Assembly (NCBI GenBank): GCA_002633025.1
Contig: NMRB01000036.1
Location: 795,685 to 859,684, forward strand
Reading direction: 5' to 3'
Origin: Notospermus geniculatus
Lineage: Eukaryota > Nemertea > Pilidiophora > Heteronemertea > Lineidae
DNA: 64,000 bases
Below, one piece after another: positions 1 to 12,500 of the stretch. Position numbers and translations under genes: made by a program. How positions within the stretch are numbered: the first letter of the stretch is position 1; every line of letters begins with the position of its first letter. Below the pieces are notes generated by a model. That model was not told the DNA's origin and made no database searches. It saw only the letters and a list, made by a program, of their open reading frames with translations.

Positions 1-412
1 CTTAGTCAACAACGCGAGTACGTTGATGAAAGACACGAAACAGAGATTCATCAAAAGTAGAATAATTTCTTATTACATGTGGTTAAACCCTTCTTCATGC
101 TCAGAAAATAAATGAAGCCGATTCGATGAGAACAAGCAAAGGTGTCCTAGCGAGCCAGTGGTCTAACAGGAAAAGCATTTCCGACTGAATTTGCACGAAA
201 AAAGTGGAAGAAGAGGACGAATTGCCTGACCAAAATGCAGAGGATCTCTCCACCAGTTACATTGCACTTACCCCAATGATTTCAGTAGCTACATGTAGGA
301 ATAGAAAACGAAGACAGGAAATTCGAAATGACCTCTAGCAATCAGAACCGTGCAATGCGTATTGACGTCACAGAATAATGACGCTGAAAACTTGTTTCTC
401 CTAATATTTTAG
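1..412. other. non-coding sequence upstream of first visible exon
   Basis: I see no exon, RNA gene or repeat here. It ends in the acceptor ctcctaatattttag just before 413, so it is most simply an intron of the large gene that follows, whose 5' exons would lie outside the window. Confidence 0.4.
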
Positions 413-572
413 CGGGTACCATGTTCTATGGTATGTGGTCGTTCCCGATATCGTGGGTTGCAGAACCGTACATGCTATCCGAGAATAACCCTGTTGTCAA
501 TTTCAAGTATGAGGGTGGTGGTTGTTACGATCGAGGCAAGGCAATTATCAAGGGTTGTTCGGCAGGACACCT
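413..572 (+). other. First visible exon of the large gene (N-terminal segment)
   Basis: The acceptor ctcctaatattttag and donor CACCT/gtaagt bound an open exon. It reads through MWSFPISW and a segment with two cysteines ([15 protein letters not shown]), which could be the end of an LRR N-terminal cap. It closes in phase 2 inside a Leu codon, exactly as the following LRR exons do. I do not recognise a domain, and the true start codon is not established. Confidence 0.55.
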
Positions 573-3500
573 GTAAGTAGCCAGCAACCAAAAAAACAGA
601 CCGCTAACAAGCCATGCCCGTGCTTTCCAGACACATCGGTGTCCTCAACAAACGATTTTAGATATAGTATTGAAAAAGAACGGTCGCAGAACGGATCCCT
701 GTCGGACACCTGCGACCAGCGGTAAATCCGAAACCTCTCGACATTGCCGTCGGCAGATATTTCCCAAAGACATACCAACAGAAGTACCCCGGGAGAAGTA
801 CCTCGTGCACCCCATGACATCAGAGATACCGATGCACCTTCCAAAATGGCTTTTCTTCATTTCTGTAGGAGGCTGAGTCACATCTCGTTTCCGAACATCA
901 CGAATGAAACCCTGACCTCTAGTGTCAACCATATGTAAGTAAGAAGATTCCAGCATACCGCACATGAAATCTGAAGATTTCCCTATCAGTAATTGATTAT
1001 GAAACTGTGAGGTTTTGTAAGCAAATTTCGGTCCTGTAATCGGGCCGGGGTACTTCACATCATTAACAAAGTCTGAAAGGAACCTTTTTAGGGAACTCAA
1101 GAAGCAGCTCGCAGCCCATCATAGCTATGGGGCCGTATTCTGGAAGCTTCCTTAACTTTAGGGGTACATGTACCTTTAGCTATTGTTTGCAGGGCAGAAT
1201 ACAAAAGCTTAAAGTGGACCTTTAGAGTTAAGGAGGCTTCTAGAATACGGGCCAAAAGCTTAAAGTGGATCTTTAAGTTAAGGAGGCTTCTAGAATACGG
1301 GTCTTCAGACCTGTTGAGAATGCAAAGTGATGACTCGGTCAGGAATCGAACTCACGTCCCCTTGCTCACGACCTGTCGATCGGGCACGAATTCGACGAAC
1401 CACTGCCAACCAGCTGCCGAATGGTTCCATGCCAAGCACGTCCATGCCTTTTCTTTGAAATGTCTGTTTTCTTATGGGAAGCTACCCATAGAATAGACAA
1501 CAGCTTCAAATTCTTACTTTCAATCACACTTTTTATGTCTAGGACCGTCTACAATGTTAGAACACTGGAGAACATCACAGGTGACGCTTTTGATAAAGCA
1601 CCTAATTTGGGTTTACTGTAAGTACACACATTATAAATCAACCACATCTCGAGTGCAAAATATGCTGACGTCATTGCCAAACATCATTTTTTAGCAAAGA
1701 TCGAGACTGCACTTGTAATGCCTTATTAAATTCTTCCTTGATTGATAACTGAAGTGATTACGATCAGAAGTACATGTAGTTAACCTCACACCGATATGGA
1801 TCTCGACATGCCTTGGAATGAGGAACTAGTCTCACTGAAATCACAGGGACCTGACGCGAAGGTTGTAGACCCCTCATGAGGGTCGGGTTGACACCAATTC
1901 TTCGAACATCATATAGAAGATATTTTACCTTCCTGTTTATTTTGGTACCTTTTCAGGGAAATGTGGAAGACATCAATCAAAACTGGAATTCCAAACTTAG
2001 CAAAAACGAAAGTGCGAAAAGTGTAAGAAATAAAGCAAATTCCTTTTGAATGTCCTTTTGATAGCATGCAGATGTTAATTTTCACTCGCAAAGTCAAGGC
2101 CTATGTGTCTCTGTTTGCTTAACGCACTGGAGTCTACTTGCTAGAGAGTAACACTTCTAGCAAGAATGGGGCCGACTATAGGGTCCATGTAGCTAACAAC
2201 CGATGTTGACATCAACATTTGAACCAAGACGCCATCATGGTGTCAGTGTACTGTTACCAGCTGCAGTGTTCGAGTAAAGAGCTCAATGCTGACCTCCAAC
2301 GGTAAAATTCAGTATCACAACTTGTGATCAAAGGCCAACGTGGTCAATTAGTGTAAAAGCTCTACCGTGTACAACCAAGTGTACCGAAGTGTGGAGCAAA
2401 GCTCTTACTTGGATTACTCATCATCCCACTGGTTCCTGGTGGAAATACTGCCCTTTTGCTCATCACTGTCCTACCTTTCTATAGGATGCTCAATGACTGT
2501 AAACTCTTCATGAACACGTTACATTCTGGCAACAAGTGGCCAGCCACACTCACCGAACTGTAAGTACATAATCATTTACTTTTCACATAGCCCAGTTTGG
2601 TGTTCCACGCAACCTTTGCTTTGTAAGCTGGTCGCTGATTGGATGGTGGCGAAGTTATTTGCCCTGCGATCACAGTGCCACCTGTTGACAAAACTCCGAA
2701 AAGGAGATGATTCTTATCTGAATGGCAAAACATAGGGCCTACCTGAACTTTTTTTATTTTGCAGCTCGTTGGTCAAGAACAAGCTATATTGGCTACCACC
2801 GAAATATTTCGCGGGAACAAACATTGAGTATCTGTAAGTAATTCAAATGATCCAAAACAAATAGAAGAAAAATCTAGATATCGACTAGACTTAGAAGTGA
2901 TCTGATGGTTGGGACGTCACGAAATTCCGAGGCGTCCTACGTAAGCAGGTCTAAGGATTTCAGGTGTGGCAATAAGGGAGCATACCTACATGTAGAGCCA
3001 GCAATGTGAGTCCACTTCGAGAGCAAGATGCATCCCTTGAATACGTCAGCATCAAAAACCTTAAGAATGAAGAGATCATCTACCATTATGGTGACAGTTA
3101 GTTTCTATTATGTCTATTTCATGGTCTTGTCCATTTCAGGAGTTTGGCCATAAATGAGTTTTTCCAGTTTCCATCAGATTCCGTGCTGGACATGAAGAAA
3201 CTGAAATTTCTGTAAGTAGGCCTACGCATAATACGGCAATGCAATGCAATACATGGACACGTTTCGCATTCGTTCTTCGTGCGACTTTAACTAGAGCGCG
3301 CCGACCAAATTGAAAAAGGAGCAAAATGACGAAGTTCGAACTAAATTCTCATGATTTCCGATCATACTAAAGTTTTTTTCCACAGGAACCTTGAGCGGAA
3401 CAAACTAAAGAACATCGCAGTTCGTCACCTGAAAGGCCTTTCCGGCGACCGTAGCCAACTTATGCACCTGTATGTACATGTATGATGGTAACGCTATGCA

Positions 3501-6500
3501 ATTGATAACAATAAAACAGAACCGAATTGCTCATTGGAAAGAATGTTGCATTTTCTGCCTAGCATCGCATACATGGGGGAGGATAAGGCCAAAAATGGCC
3601 GAATCGTTCATTTTTGTGATAAAAGCACCAAATTTGGTAGTTTCGGCCAAAACATTTCATTTTAGGACGAAATCAGCTTCTGGTGGCCGCCATCTTGAAT
3701 TCCAATATAGCCGCGATTTTGGACACATTTTCCCATATCTCGTAAAGGGAGCGAACGATAATTCCAAGACCTATTTTCGGGGACGCCAAATCGAATGGTG
3801 CCATCGGAAATGACGTATGATATTCGCCCTTATTAGCACGTGATCTCATTTATGAGTTTGCCAACCCCATTCTTCAGTTACGCGGCACAAAACCCCTAGA
3901 GTGTGCTCCCATTTATGGAGGTAGGAATTGTTTGAAGTGAAGGCCGTTATAAATTCTTTCAGAAACCTCAGTCGTAACTACATTGAGTATGTCCAGCCAG
4001 GAGCATTCTCACAGCTGAAGTACCTCAAGATATTGTGAGTATCCATCGACACTTGAACTGCATTTTGCTTAGGTCTAGGGGCCTTCTCCCGGCAGCAGGA
4101 TAGCTAGTCAGTCACTCACAAACAAAACCATGGCTTGAGCGTTCTCTTGTTGTTTGAAGACACCCAAAACAAAAGAAATTCCACTTCAAATTTTTCTTGT
4201 GTTTATATGGAAGGTCAATTTTTATGGTCATCTATCTCAAAATCGACGTTACCAACTGAAATGGCTTCTCAAGCACGTTCAAATGAATACCCATATTGAG
4301 AGGTTTGAATTTCGGAATTGATCAATGATTGCATGGAAGCGATGGCCTTGCAAGGCAGGTGTGAAGTTTTCCAGTGTTTCCGTGTGTCAGTGTTCCCCCT
4401 ATTGTTCTGGAAACACTGGCAGATAGATCGACACGTTTCTCTGTGTGTCCTCCATTGTCGAGTTGTGGCTTATTCCGTCAAACAATAGCAGGGGAACACT
4501 CGCAGATGGAGAACGCTCAAAAACGTTACACCGGGTTTCAAGACTACTGAAGAGATTTTCTCGTACTTTTCATGTTTCAGAGAGCTTCACGATAACAGAA
4601 TACAGTACATCGCTCCCGGGGCATTCAGCAACCTACTGAAAGCCATACATTTGTAAGTGGTTCTGACAGTATCGGACAAGACTGTTGTCTGGTCATTGGC
4701 TAACGACTGCACGGGCAGACCAAGCCTCGTGTTCACCTCAGCGTCTCAGCCAATAAAAATTAAGCATTACTTTACATTGACCGATGACTTGGCCAGTCAA
4801 GGAAATGCTGGAAAATTGGAAAATATCTATATCACCAAAACGTCTGGCGAAAATTGCCAATGCAAACTTGCATATTTTCTACACTAAGTATAAATTGTTG
4901 AGTGTGATGCCTTGATTTTCCCCTATTTTAGGGACCTTCACGGTAATCGCATGAAGAAGCTCATACGCAGAAGCTTCGAGAACAATCCCGAACTTCGGAC
5001 GCTGATCCTCCACAGCCAGGTACCCAAGATGGAGGCAGTGATGTCAGGCTCCCTGGCCACCATGAAGAAACTGACAGTATTGTATCTAGGGGAAAACGCC
5101 TTGAGGACGTTTCCGCACCCAGCGTTGTCCAATGAGCTTTGGCCAAATCTCAAATCAGTGTAAGTGTTCCCCGACAAGATGTTCTCAACAGCAATAAAGC
5201 GGCCTTGCCCTAGACTCTATAAAGTGCCTTGGGCGATATCACAACTCTAGGGGGCAGCATCGTCAAAGTAATGGATTGTCCTTTTAAGCCTGAAGCGCTA
5301 TCTGTTGGTCTTCACCCGAGGTTCTCAATGTTTTGGGGCACGTGGTGAAGTTGTTGAGCGTCGGATTCGTGACTGGGAGCCTGTGGGATCGTAGGTAGCC
5401 TACGTGTTCTTTGAAAAGCCCATTTATCCCCTTCACATGTCATTCTTGGGCGCTGATTTCAGACACGTCGACCACAACCGCATCAAAGACGTGACGGAGT
5501 ATGGCTTGGAAGCTTACCCACCGCTCATGGGCACCGCTGGGGTCGTCCGAATGAGACAACACAAGAAATGGGTCACCACGCCTGACATCAATGAACTGTA
5601 AGTAATAATGACTGAATATACCAAAATGGAAGTTTGTGTTGTAAGGTCACAGAGACTGGCTCTGCCACTGGGATCTATAGCTCCTCCAGCTATCATATCA
5701 AAAGCGTCAGTGTCAGGACTTTGATTCGAAGATATCAACAGCCTGATAACTGGTAGGCAATGCTGACCATGTCCAACAGGAAAAGCTGGATCCCGGCAAT
5801 GTGAACTTAAATGCGACTTGGTGTATGTTATGTGTTCCATATACTCCTCTCCCTAGGAACCTCCGCAGCAACCTAATCAATTCAGTCACCCCTGACGACT
5901 TCTGTGCCTTGTCGAGATTAAGCTATTTAGTGTTGAATGGTAATCAACTGGACGAGACAACGTTACCAACGAAGGCCTTCGACTGCTTGAAGCAACTCAA
6001 AATATTGTAAGTATAAGGGTTCAGATCTGATTGGTACCCGTGCAATTTTTTTATATATTACCAAATTTTCGTATTATGATTATCACTTTGTCTATTTTGT
6101 CACTTGAGAGTTTTTCCTTTTCAGAAAAATGGGCGGAAACCGGTTCAAGGTCACACCAGACGCCGTTACCACACCAACGTCACTTCCGGTCATAGAATTC
6201 CTTCATCTCCACAGCAACTCGCTGACTTATGTAAAGGATGGAACCTTCAATAAACTCAAGAATCTGAAAGAAATGTTAGTTACAATCACTTTTCACTTGA
6301 TGGAACAGATGGTTGATTCATGGGGTGGGAAAAAATATCAGAAAAATAAAAAAAGACTCGTAAAAGTGATGGAAACCCATTCATTGGAAATTATTCATGG
6401 AAGCTTTCCAATGAATCTCCTTATTCTGCTTACATCTGCAAGCACACTGAAGTTTAGAGTATCGTTATTACTTTAATCAGCCACACTCCCACCGATCAGT

Positions 6501-9500
6501 AGGCAGTATAAGCATCTTCATCTCAACTCTAACTGTCTTGCAGAGTTCTTGCCAACAACAAAATAATAGCAGTTGAAGACGAAGCTTTCAACGACAGCAT
6601 TTTTGAAATGTAAGTAGGGCCTACGCGGGGGCCTACGCGCTTTTGACGTTGTTGGGACCTGTACATGTAATTCAGTATCTACGTTTGTACATGTAATAAT
6701 TCAGCATACAATACCTATACATGTACATGTACAATACATAATTTAATTTCTTCTTGCTGTTCGAATGGTCGAGAATGAATTCAGGGCTTGTCAAGAATGA
6801 CACCAACTGATATTTCAAATGTTTACCCAATGGTCTTGGTGGATTTTTTATCGTACTGTGAATGGGTTAAGATGGCACTGGGCTCAACATCAATGTCCTT
6901 TTATGACTCATTTTTAGATATCTAGACGGTAATCAATTCAAATTCACTCACGAACGTCCGTTCTTCAACAAGACGAAGTTGGTAACCCTCAACCTTCGTT
7001 CCAACGACATCACAGAAATACCAGACATTGCCTTCCGCAACTGCATAGCGATGGATTACTTGTGAGTAAAGAAGAATAGAGAGCTGCACAGCACGGACTC
7101 AAATTCATCTACAGATTAGAAAAAGCAAGTTCTGCTACACACGCGACTTTCAGAAATTGCAAACCAATGTATCGACGGTGCAAAGCAAACGTAACACCGC
7201 CTGCCTTAGTTTCATTCATCTGCAGAATGACAGAGTATGGAAACTGTTGTTGAGTCAGACCACTTCTCTTGGGTTTCTGTGGTCGAAGTGGTACGGCGGC
7301 TTCCATGATGAATTCTTAAGCAGGCCACGTGATCATGTTCGCCAATCAGAAGGCACGAACTCATTGCATCCTGTTCTGTTATTTTTTAGAAACTTGCGGA
7401 ACAACAAACTCGGTCGCCTGATGAAGACAGCGTTCAAGGATGGTAAATTTGGTTACCTGTTTCAGCTCGACAATAATCGACTTAACTACATCGAAGACGG
7501 AGCTCTTGCTCACATAACAAGGATAAGTTACTTGTAAGTCCACGTCCATGACATGGCGTCATGCTGTAGTCAATTGATGGCTTCGATATCCTAGACCATC
7601 TCTTTTGTCTTTCTGCTTAGGCTTTGATCGACAACAAACCATAGGCCTACCTGCGAATTCCGCTCTACAGAGCGCCACGGAGACACAGTCCTGTTGAATC
7701 ATACGCTTTCCAAGAAGTCACATCACTGACTGAGTGGTATTCTTCCAGGTCGTTCAGTAACAACCGTTTGACGAGGCTGCCAAAGGGCAAGGACTTCCAC
7801 GATCTCACCGTAGTATACGGCCTAGATTTCAGTGGCAATCACATTCACACCATTGAGAGTGGCACCTTCAAGAATCTCAAACTAACTTCTTCTGGAGCAA
7901 ACCTGTGAGTCCACTTGTATTGCTATTTCCAGTGGCGATTTTAGGGCGCCCCCTTCCCGGAAATCCGCTGGATCCACCCCTGATTTCAGGCTGACCTCTG
8001 ACCCCAATTTGCATATTTCAATGGCGGGCAGACATAGGGACGCCTGTGACGTAGAGATGGCGACCCGCCTCCGTGGATGCATCACACCGTGTATTTCAAT
8101 CGCTGCGGAATGAACATGGACCATTTTTCCAATGTCAAGTTCTTAATGGCGTGACTTTTATTACAGAAATCTGAACAAGAACCGGATTCGAAAAGTCGAG
8201 TCATACGGACTCGTTGATGTCAACAGCGCCGTTGGTGATGTCATTCTCAGCAATAACCCACTTCATGAACTCGAGTCGTACTCATTCGTCAACGTCCAGT
8301 GCAACAGCCTGTGCGTATTTCAATTTTTCGCGCGCTGTGCGTTGATTGGCGTGTTAGGCCAACGCGCGAATTAAGAAGTCCGTATTAGCGGGGTCGTTTG
8401 TCGCTGTATTCGCGTGGGAACGCGCAAGAAATTTGCTATAGAATATCATATCGTGATTGATGCTAGGAATTGCGAGAATGTGCCCCCACAGTTAAAATAC
8501 GACGAGTAATTTTTGCTATAATGAAGTATTTTGAATAAGTATTGAGTATAATGAATGCAATACGTATTGAATTCGATGCATGGCATTACAGTTTGTCTCT
8601 TTATGTTTTAGGAACATGAAAGGAATGTTCCTTTCACATCTCCAGTCAAATACATTTCAAAATGTCCGTGTGGCAACAACATTCGACCTGTCAAGGAACA
8701 AAATAGCTTACATCGAAGAGTTAGCCTTCTCTCCAGTTACGGCTCTGACACTGTAAGTCCCCCCCCCCCAAAAAAAATCTGCGTCATTTATTATTATCTT
8801 TTTAAAAAAATGTATTTCTAGTGTTTTGACTTGGCCTAATTCAGTGATGTCGTTTTAGTCATTATGTCTCGAGATATTTTGAGGTTGGCGTTCTAAGCAG
8901 AGCTCCCTACGTAAGGGACGAGCGCTTAGAACACGTTATGACCTCAGGAGAGCCTGGACAGTTACGAGTAAAGATTTGGAATTTATTCTCGGTCTCAAGC
9001 GGACTTGGTTTCAACCTCTGTCAGTTTATGTAAGTGATTAAATAGGATTTATCCACTTACATTTGTTTTCAAATCCACAGGGACTTAACGAACAACGGAC
9101 TCCGCGGTATCCGAGGACAGATGTTCACAAAGGGATCAAATGTGCAGTACCTTATGCTACAACACAACAAGTTGATATCTTTACTTGACGAGACGTTTGT
9201 TGGCTTGACCTCCCAGTCAGTCTCCATCCATCACAACCAACTCTTTGATTTCCCGACTGCCATTGGTGTTGTCAACCCGTTGGAGTTGTAAGTGATTGAC
9301 TACACAGGGTGACCCCCCAAAAGTAGGGCCCAATAGCCTCTCCGACACGCGAAGTGTGGTATCATTCGACAAAACAATTCCAATTAATTTTTTTTTAAAA
9401 ATGTAATGATGCTTTATGGCCAGTCATTAAAATGATCCATGTTTGAGCTAACATCATCACACTGTAAGCCCACCCATCGGTGAGCTATTTTCACACGTAC

Positions 9501-12500
9501 CGTAAATGTTCATAGACTAACTACACACCCATTCACTTTTTCAGAGACATTTCTTACAACAATATCGAAGAACTTCCCCTTGATTCCTTGACAAATTTCA
9601 CCAGGCTTCAACTTCTGAGAATCACCTACAATAACCTGGAGAAGCTGCCAGCAGGTTTCCTCGGCAAGTCAAAATTGCTCACCTCTGTGTAAGTAATGCA
9701 CAGGGCCGACACGTCACAATTTGTACTTTTTTGCCACGTCACCTGTATGTGTGATACGTCACTTGTATATGCGTGGTCGTCACTTATACAATGTATTTAC
9801 ATTTAAAACGACTTTTAAAAACAGACACTGGGGTATCAAATCTTAATACTCTAAATTCCCACTTACCTGTCCCATTCCTGAACTCGGAAAAAATGACCAA
9901 ATCCTAAGTTGCAAGATATCGCACGGCTGTCATTCTTTGCCAGGCTCGGGAGTGGGACAAGTAAGTGGACAGGACATTACAGTTTCTGAGAATACCCCTC
10001 CCCGTTATCTTCAACTCAGGATTTAGTCATTTTTTCCTAATTCAGGAATGGGACAGGTAAGTGGGAATTTAGAGTATTTTTATCTCGTTTTCGTTGCAGA
10101 GATCTGTCGCATAACAAAATAACCCAGATAGAGGAGGGTGCTTTCATTGAGAATAAAATACTTCAATTCATCAATCTGGCCTACAACCAACTCCAACATT
10201 TCCCAGTGATGGATCCCAACGCGGGAAATGCCTCAGTCTCCTTCCCCAACCTCGTCTCAGTGGATTTACAAGAGAACGACATACGAACGTTCGGTATCAA
10301 CGCTTTCCACGCTGTTGGCAAGGCGTTCGCCAGTCTGTAAGTAGTGAGGTTTAGAATTCAAACGATAAACGTAAACGTTAACGACAACGTTAATTTTGTA
10401 CCGAAAATGCAATATAAAACCTGGTTAATGTGTAGTATGAAAAATAACGTTGTCGTAAACTTCACGTTTATCGTTTGATTTCTAAATTATCCTTTTATGA
10501 GATTTAAACAGTACGGTACCATAAAATCGCAGCAGCTCGACATTGCATTATTCAGCTGGCAGGGGAGAGCTAGGACACCACAGCAGCTAGGACATCACTG
10601 CACCTCTGAGTTGACATTGATATCGAACATGCATCGATGTCAATGATTGGTTTTTAAATGAGGTCAACAATTGTGCCAATTCGCAGATCACTTTTTGTCA
10701 CGCTGGTCACCAGCAAGGCAGCTTGGCCGAGCGGTCTAAGGCGCTGGTTTTAGGCACCAGTCCGAAAGGGCGTGGGTTCGAATCCCACAGCTGTCAATTT
10801 TTTTTCACTCGCCCATTTCCCAACCAACCACACCTTTGTGTTTATATCAAGAAACAACTACACTTTCCATCATATCTTCACTGCGGTGATTTGTACACTG
10901 GCAAGAGGGCCGTATTCTTATGTTTACTGTCACGACAACTGAAGTTTTGCTGGATAGCACACGTCAAATTCGATTATTCGACTTCTGGGCATCTCCTGGC
11001 AAATCTGACGGTAGATATATCTGACTCATAAGTGACAGGCGTCATGCTCAGTCACCCACGATGACATTTGTACCGTTTCTTTTATTTCTCACAGAATTTT
11101 GAACAAGGACCCCCTGAGCTGTGACTGTTTCACCTATTACACCTTCAAAAAGATCCAAGCCGCTTTGAAGATGGCAGTGTGTGAAACACCAGCTGCGCTG
11201 AAGGGTTTCAAGATAACAAAGAAAACGTTTAAGCAGAAGGCACCGAAACTTTACCCTTGTCGTAAGTTTTCGTTGCCAACCGTCGACCTATACTCTTGAT
11301 GTATTTTGGCAAATTTGTAAAATTCCTTCTTATTCTCATATCAATATCAACGCATTACAAACGGTGTGACAGGAATCCAAGTCCACCTGGGTCTAAGTCC
11401 GGTTTTACTGGGGGATCAACGAGGGATTTGGATGGCAATAGAAACCAAGACCATTCGAGGGGATAGAACCTTTAAAAAGCAGACTATTGTAGCTCGGAGT
11501 TAGAGTCCTAGCCGATAGTGATTCTTAATCCAAGTAACTTTCCCTGTCTCATTTTTGCAGCACCCACCCTCACCAACCTCACCTACATCGATCTTCTTTC
11601 CATCGAAGCGGTGTGGGTCCTGAACGACAGACCGACCGCAGACAGGCGGAGCGTGCGATGGAAAGGGAACCCTAATGATTGGTATGATAAACCTTGGAGG
11701 AATTATAATTATAATTATAAATATAATTATAATTCCTCCAAGGATAAACCAACATAAAGCCGACAGTATACATGGTATAGTCGGAGCCTGTTTGGCGCCG
11801 TTCGCCCTTCCAGTGACCAAGACGCAACGCGATGATGAATTCTTTGCAGCTGCCCAGACATCATTATTAAGAACGTTTGAAAATCAGTCCTATTTTCAAT
11901 GTTCTTAGAAATTTTCTATTGGCATTATGATATCTTTTCAAGGAATTACTGGGTGATGTGTGAATCTCCCGGCGCCCCCACCGTCTACGCTTTCGGCAAT
12001 GACACGAGTACCACGCCTTCCCCAGGGGCCAACACCACCATGACCGGCACAGCCATGATTGGTGACGAGGTTCGTCATAGCCTTGAGGATGACCTTGAAC
12101 ACGACAATTGGTACACGTGTAGAGTACGAATTGAGGCTCCTGATGGGACCCTCTCACCTTGGAGTGCACCGATGAGGGTGTACGTACCACCTGCACCGCC
12201 CAAAAGTGAGTGCAACATGTTCAGTACACTCGAAAAGTTACCGCAGCCCGTAACTCGCATTCGAAAGCTGCGAACTGAGGCTTACATTTCGAACAGCACA
12301 TAACTTGCTTACAAGCCATCGGTATTACCATTTTAGCTGCTGCAACTTGCCCATAAACACTCAGCAAGATCGTTTCTCAGCTATCAAGACTCAACAACAA
12401 CTGATGAACCACAATATTGTATTTTTGCAGATGACACCAACACAACAAAAGCCGACAATCGGTTCAAGATGGCGGTCACTTTCTACGACTTCAGGTTAGT

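Larger units (their letters stand above)
869..10336 (+). other. Leucine-rich-repeat array, 22 exons
   Basis: Exons: 869-934, 1543-1617, 1957-2022, 2485-2559, 2765-2833, 3140-3211, 3386-3469, 3963-4034, 4581-4652, 4932-5159, 5463-5597, 5857-6006, 6125-6274, 6544-6609, 6918-7061, 7390-7533, 7749-7904, 8167-8310, 8612-8752, 9081-9287, 9545-9688, 10100-10336. Each has a length divisible by three and phase 2 boundaries that split a Leu or other hydrophobic codon. Single-repeat exons are 66-84 bp; later ones carry two or three repeats. Typical repeats read [16 protein letters not shown] and [11 protein letters not shown]-like, of the 24-residue extracellular type. The exon at 1957 is the weakest because its LRR spacing is poor. 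The introns hold small inverted repeats, one tRNA gene before the C-terminal cap, and otherwise nothing I recognise. Confidence 0.85.

Noticed and set aside
658-722. Possible exon after the acceptor-like gattttag
   Set aside because: It reads into a stop within about 20 codons and has no LRR pattern.
3472-3813. 113-codon open frame in an LRR intron
   Set aside because: It lies in intronic sequence that looks like an interspersed repeat (a related stretch occurs near 14548-14690), and flanking exons splice across it.
10723-11031. Open frame of 102 codons starting [16 protein letters not shown]
   Set aside because: Its first 24 codons are the tRNA-Leu gene read as protein; the rest has no protein character.
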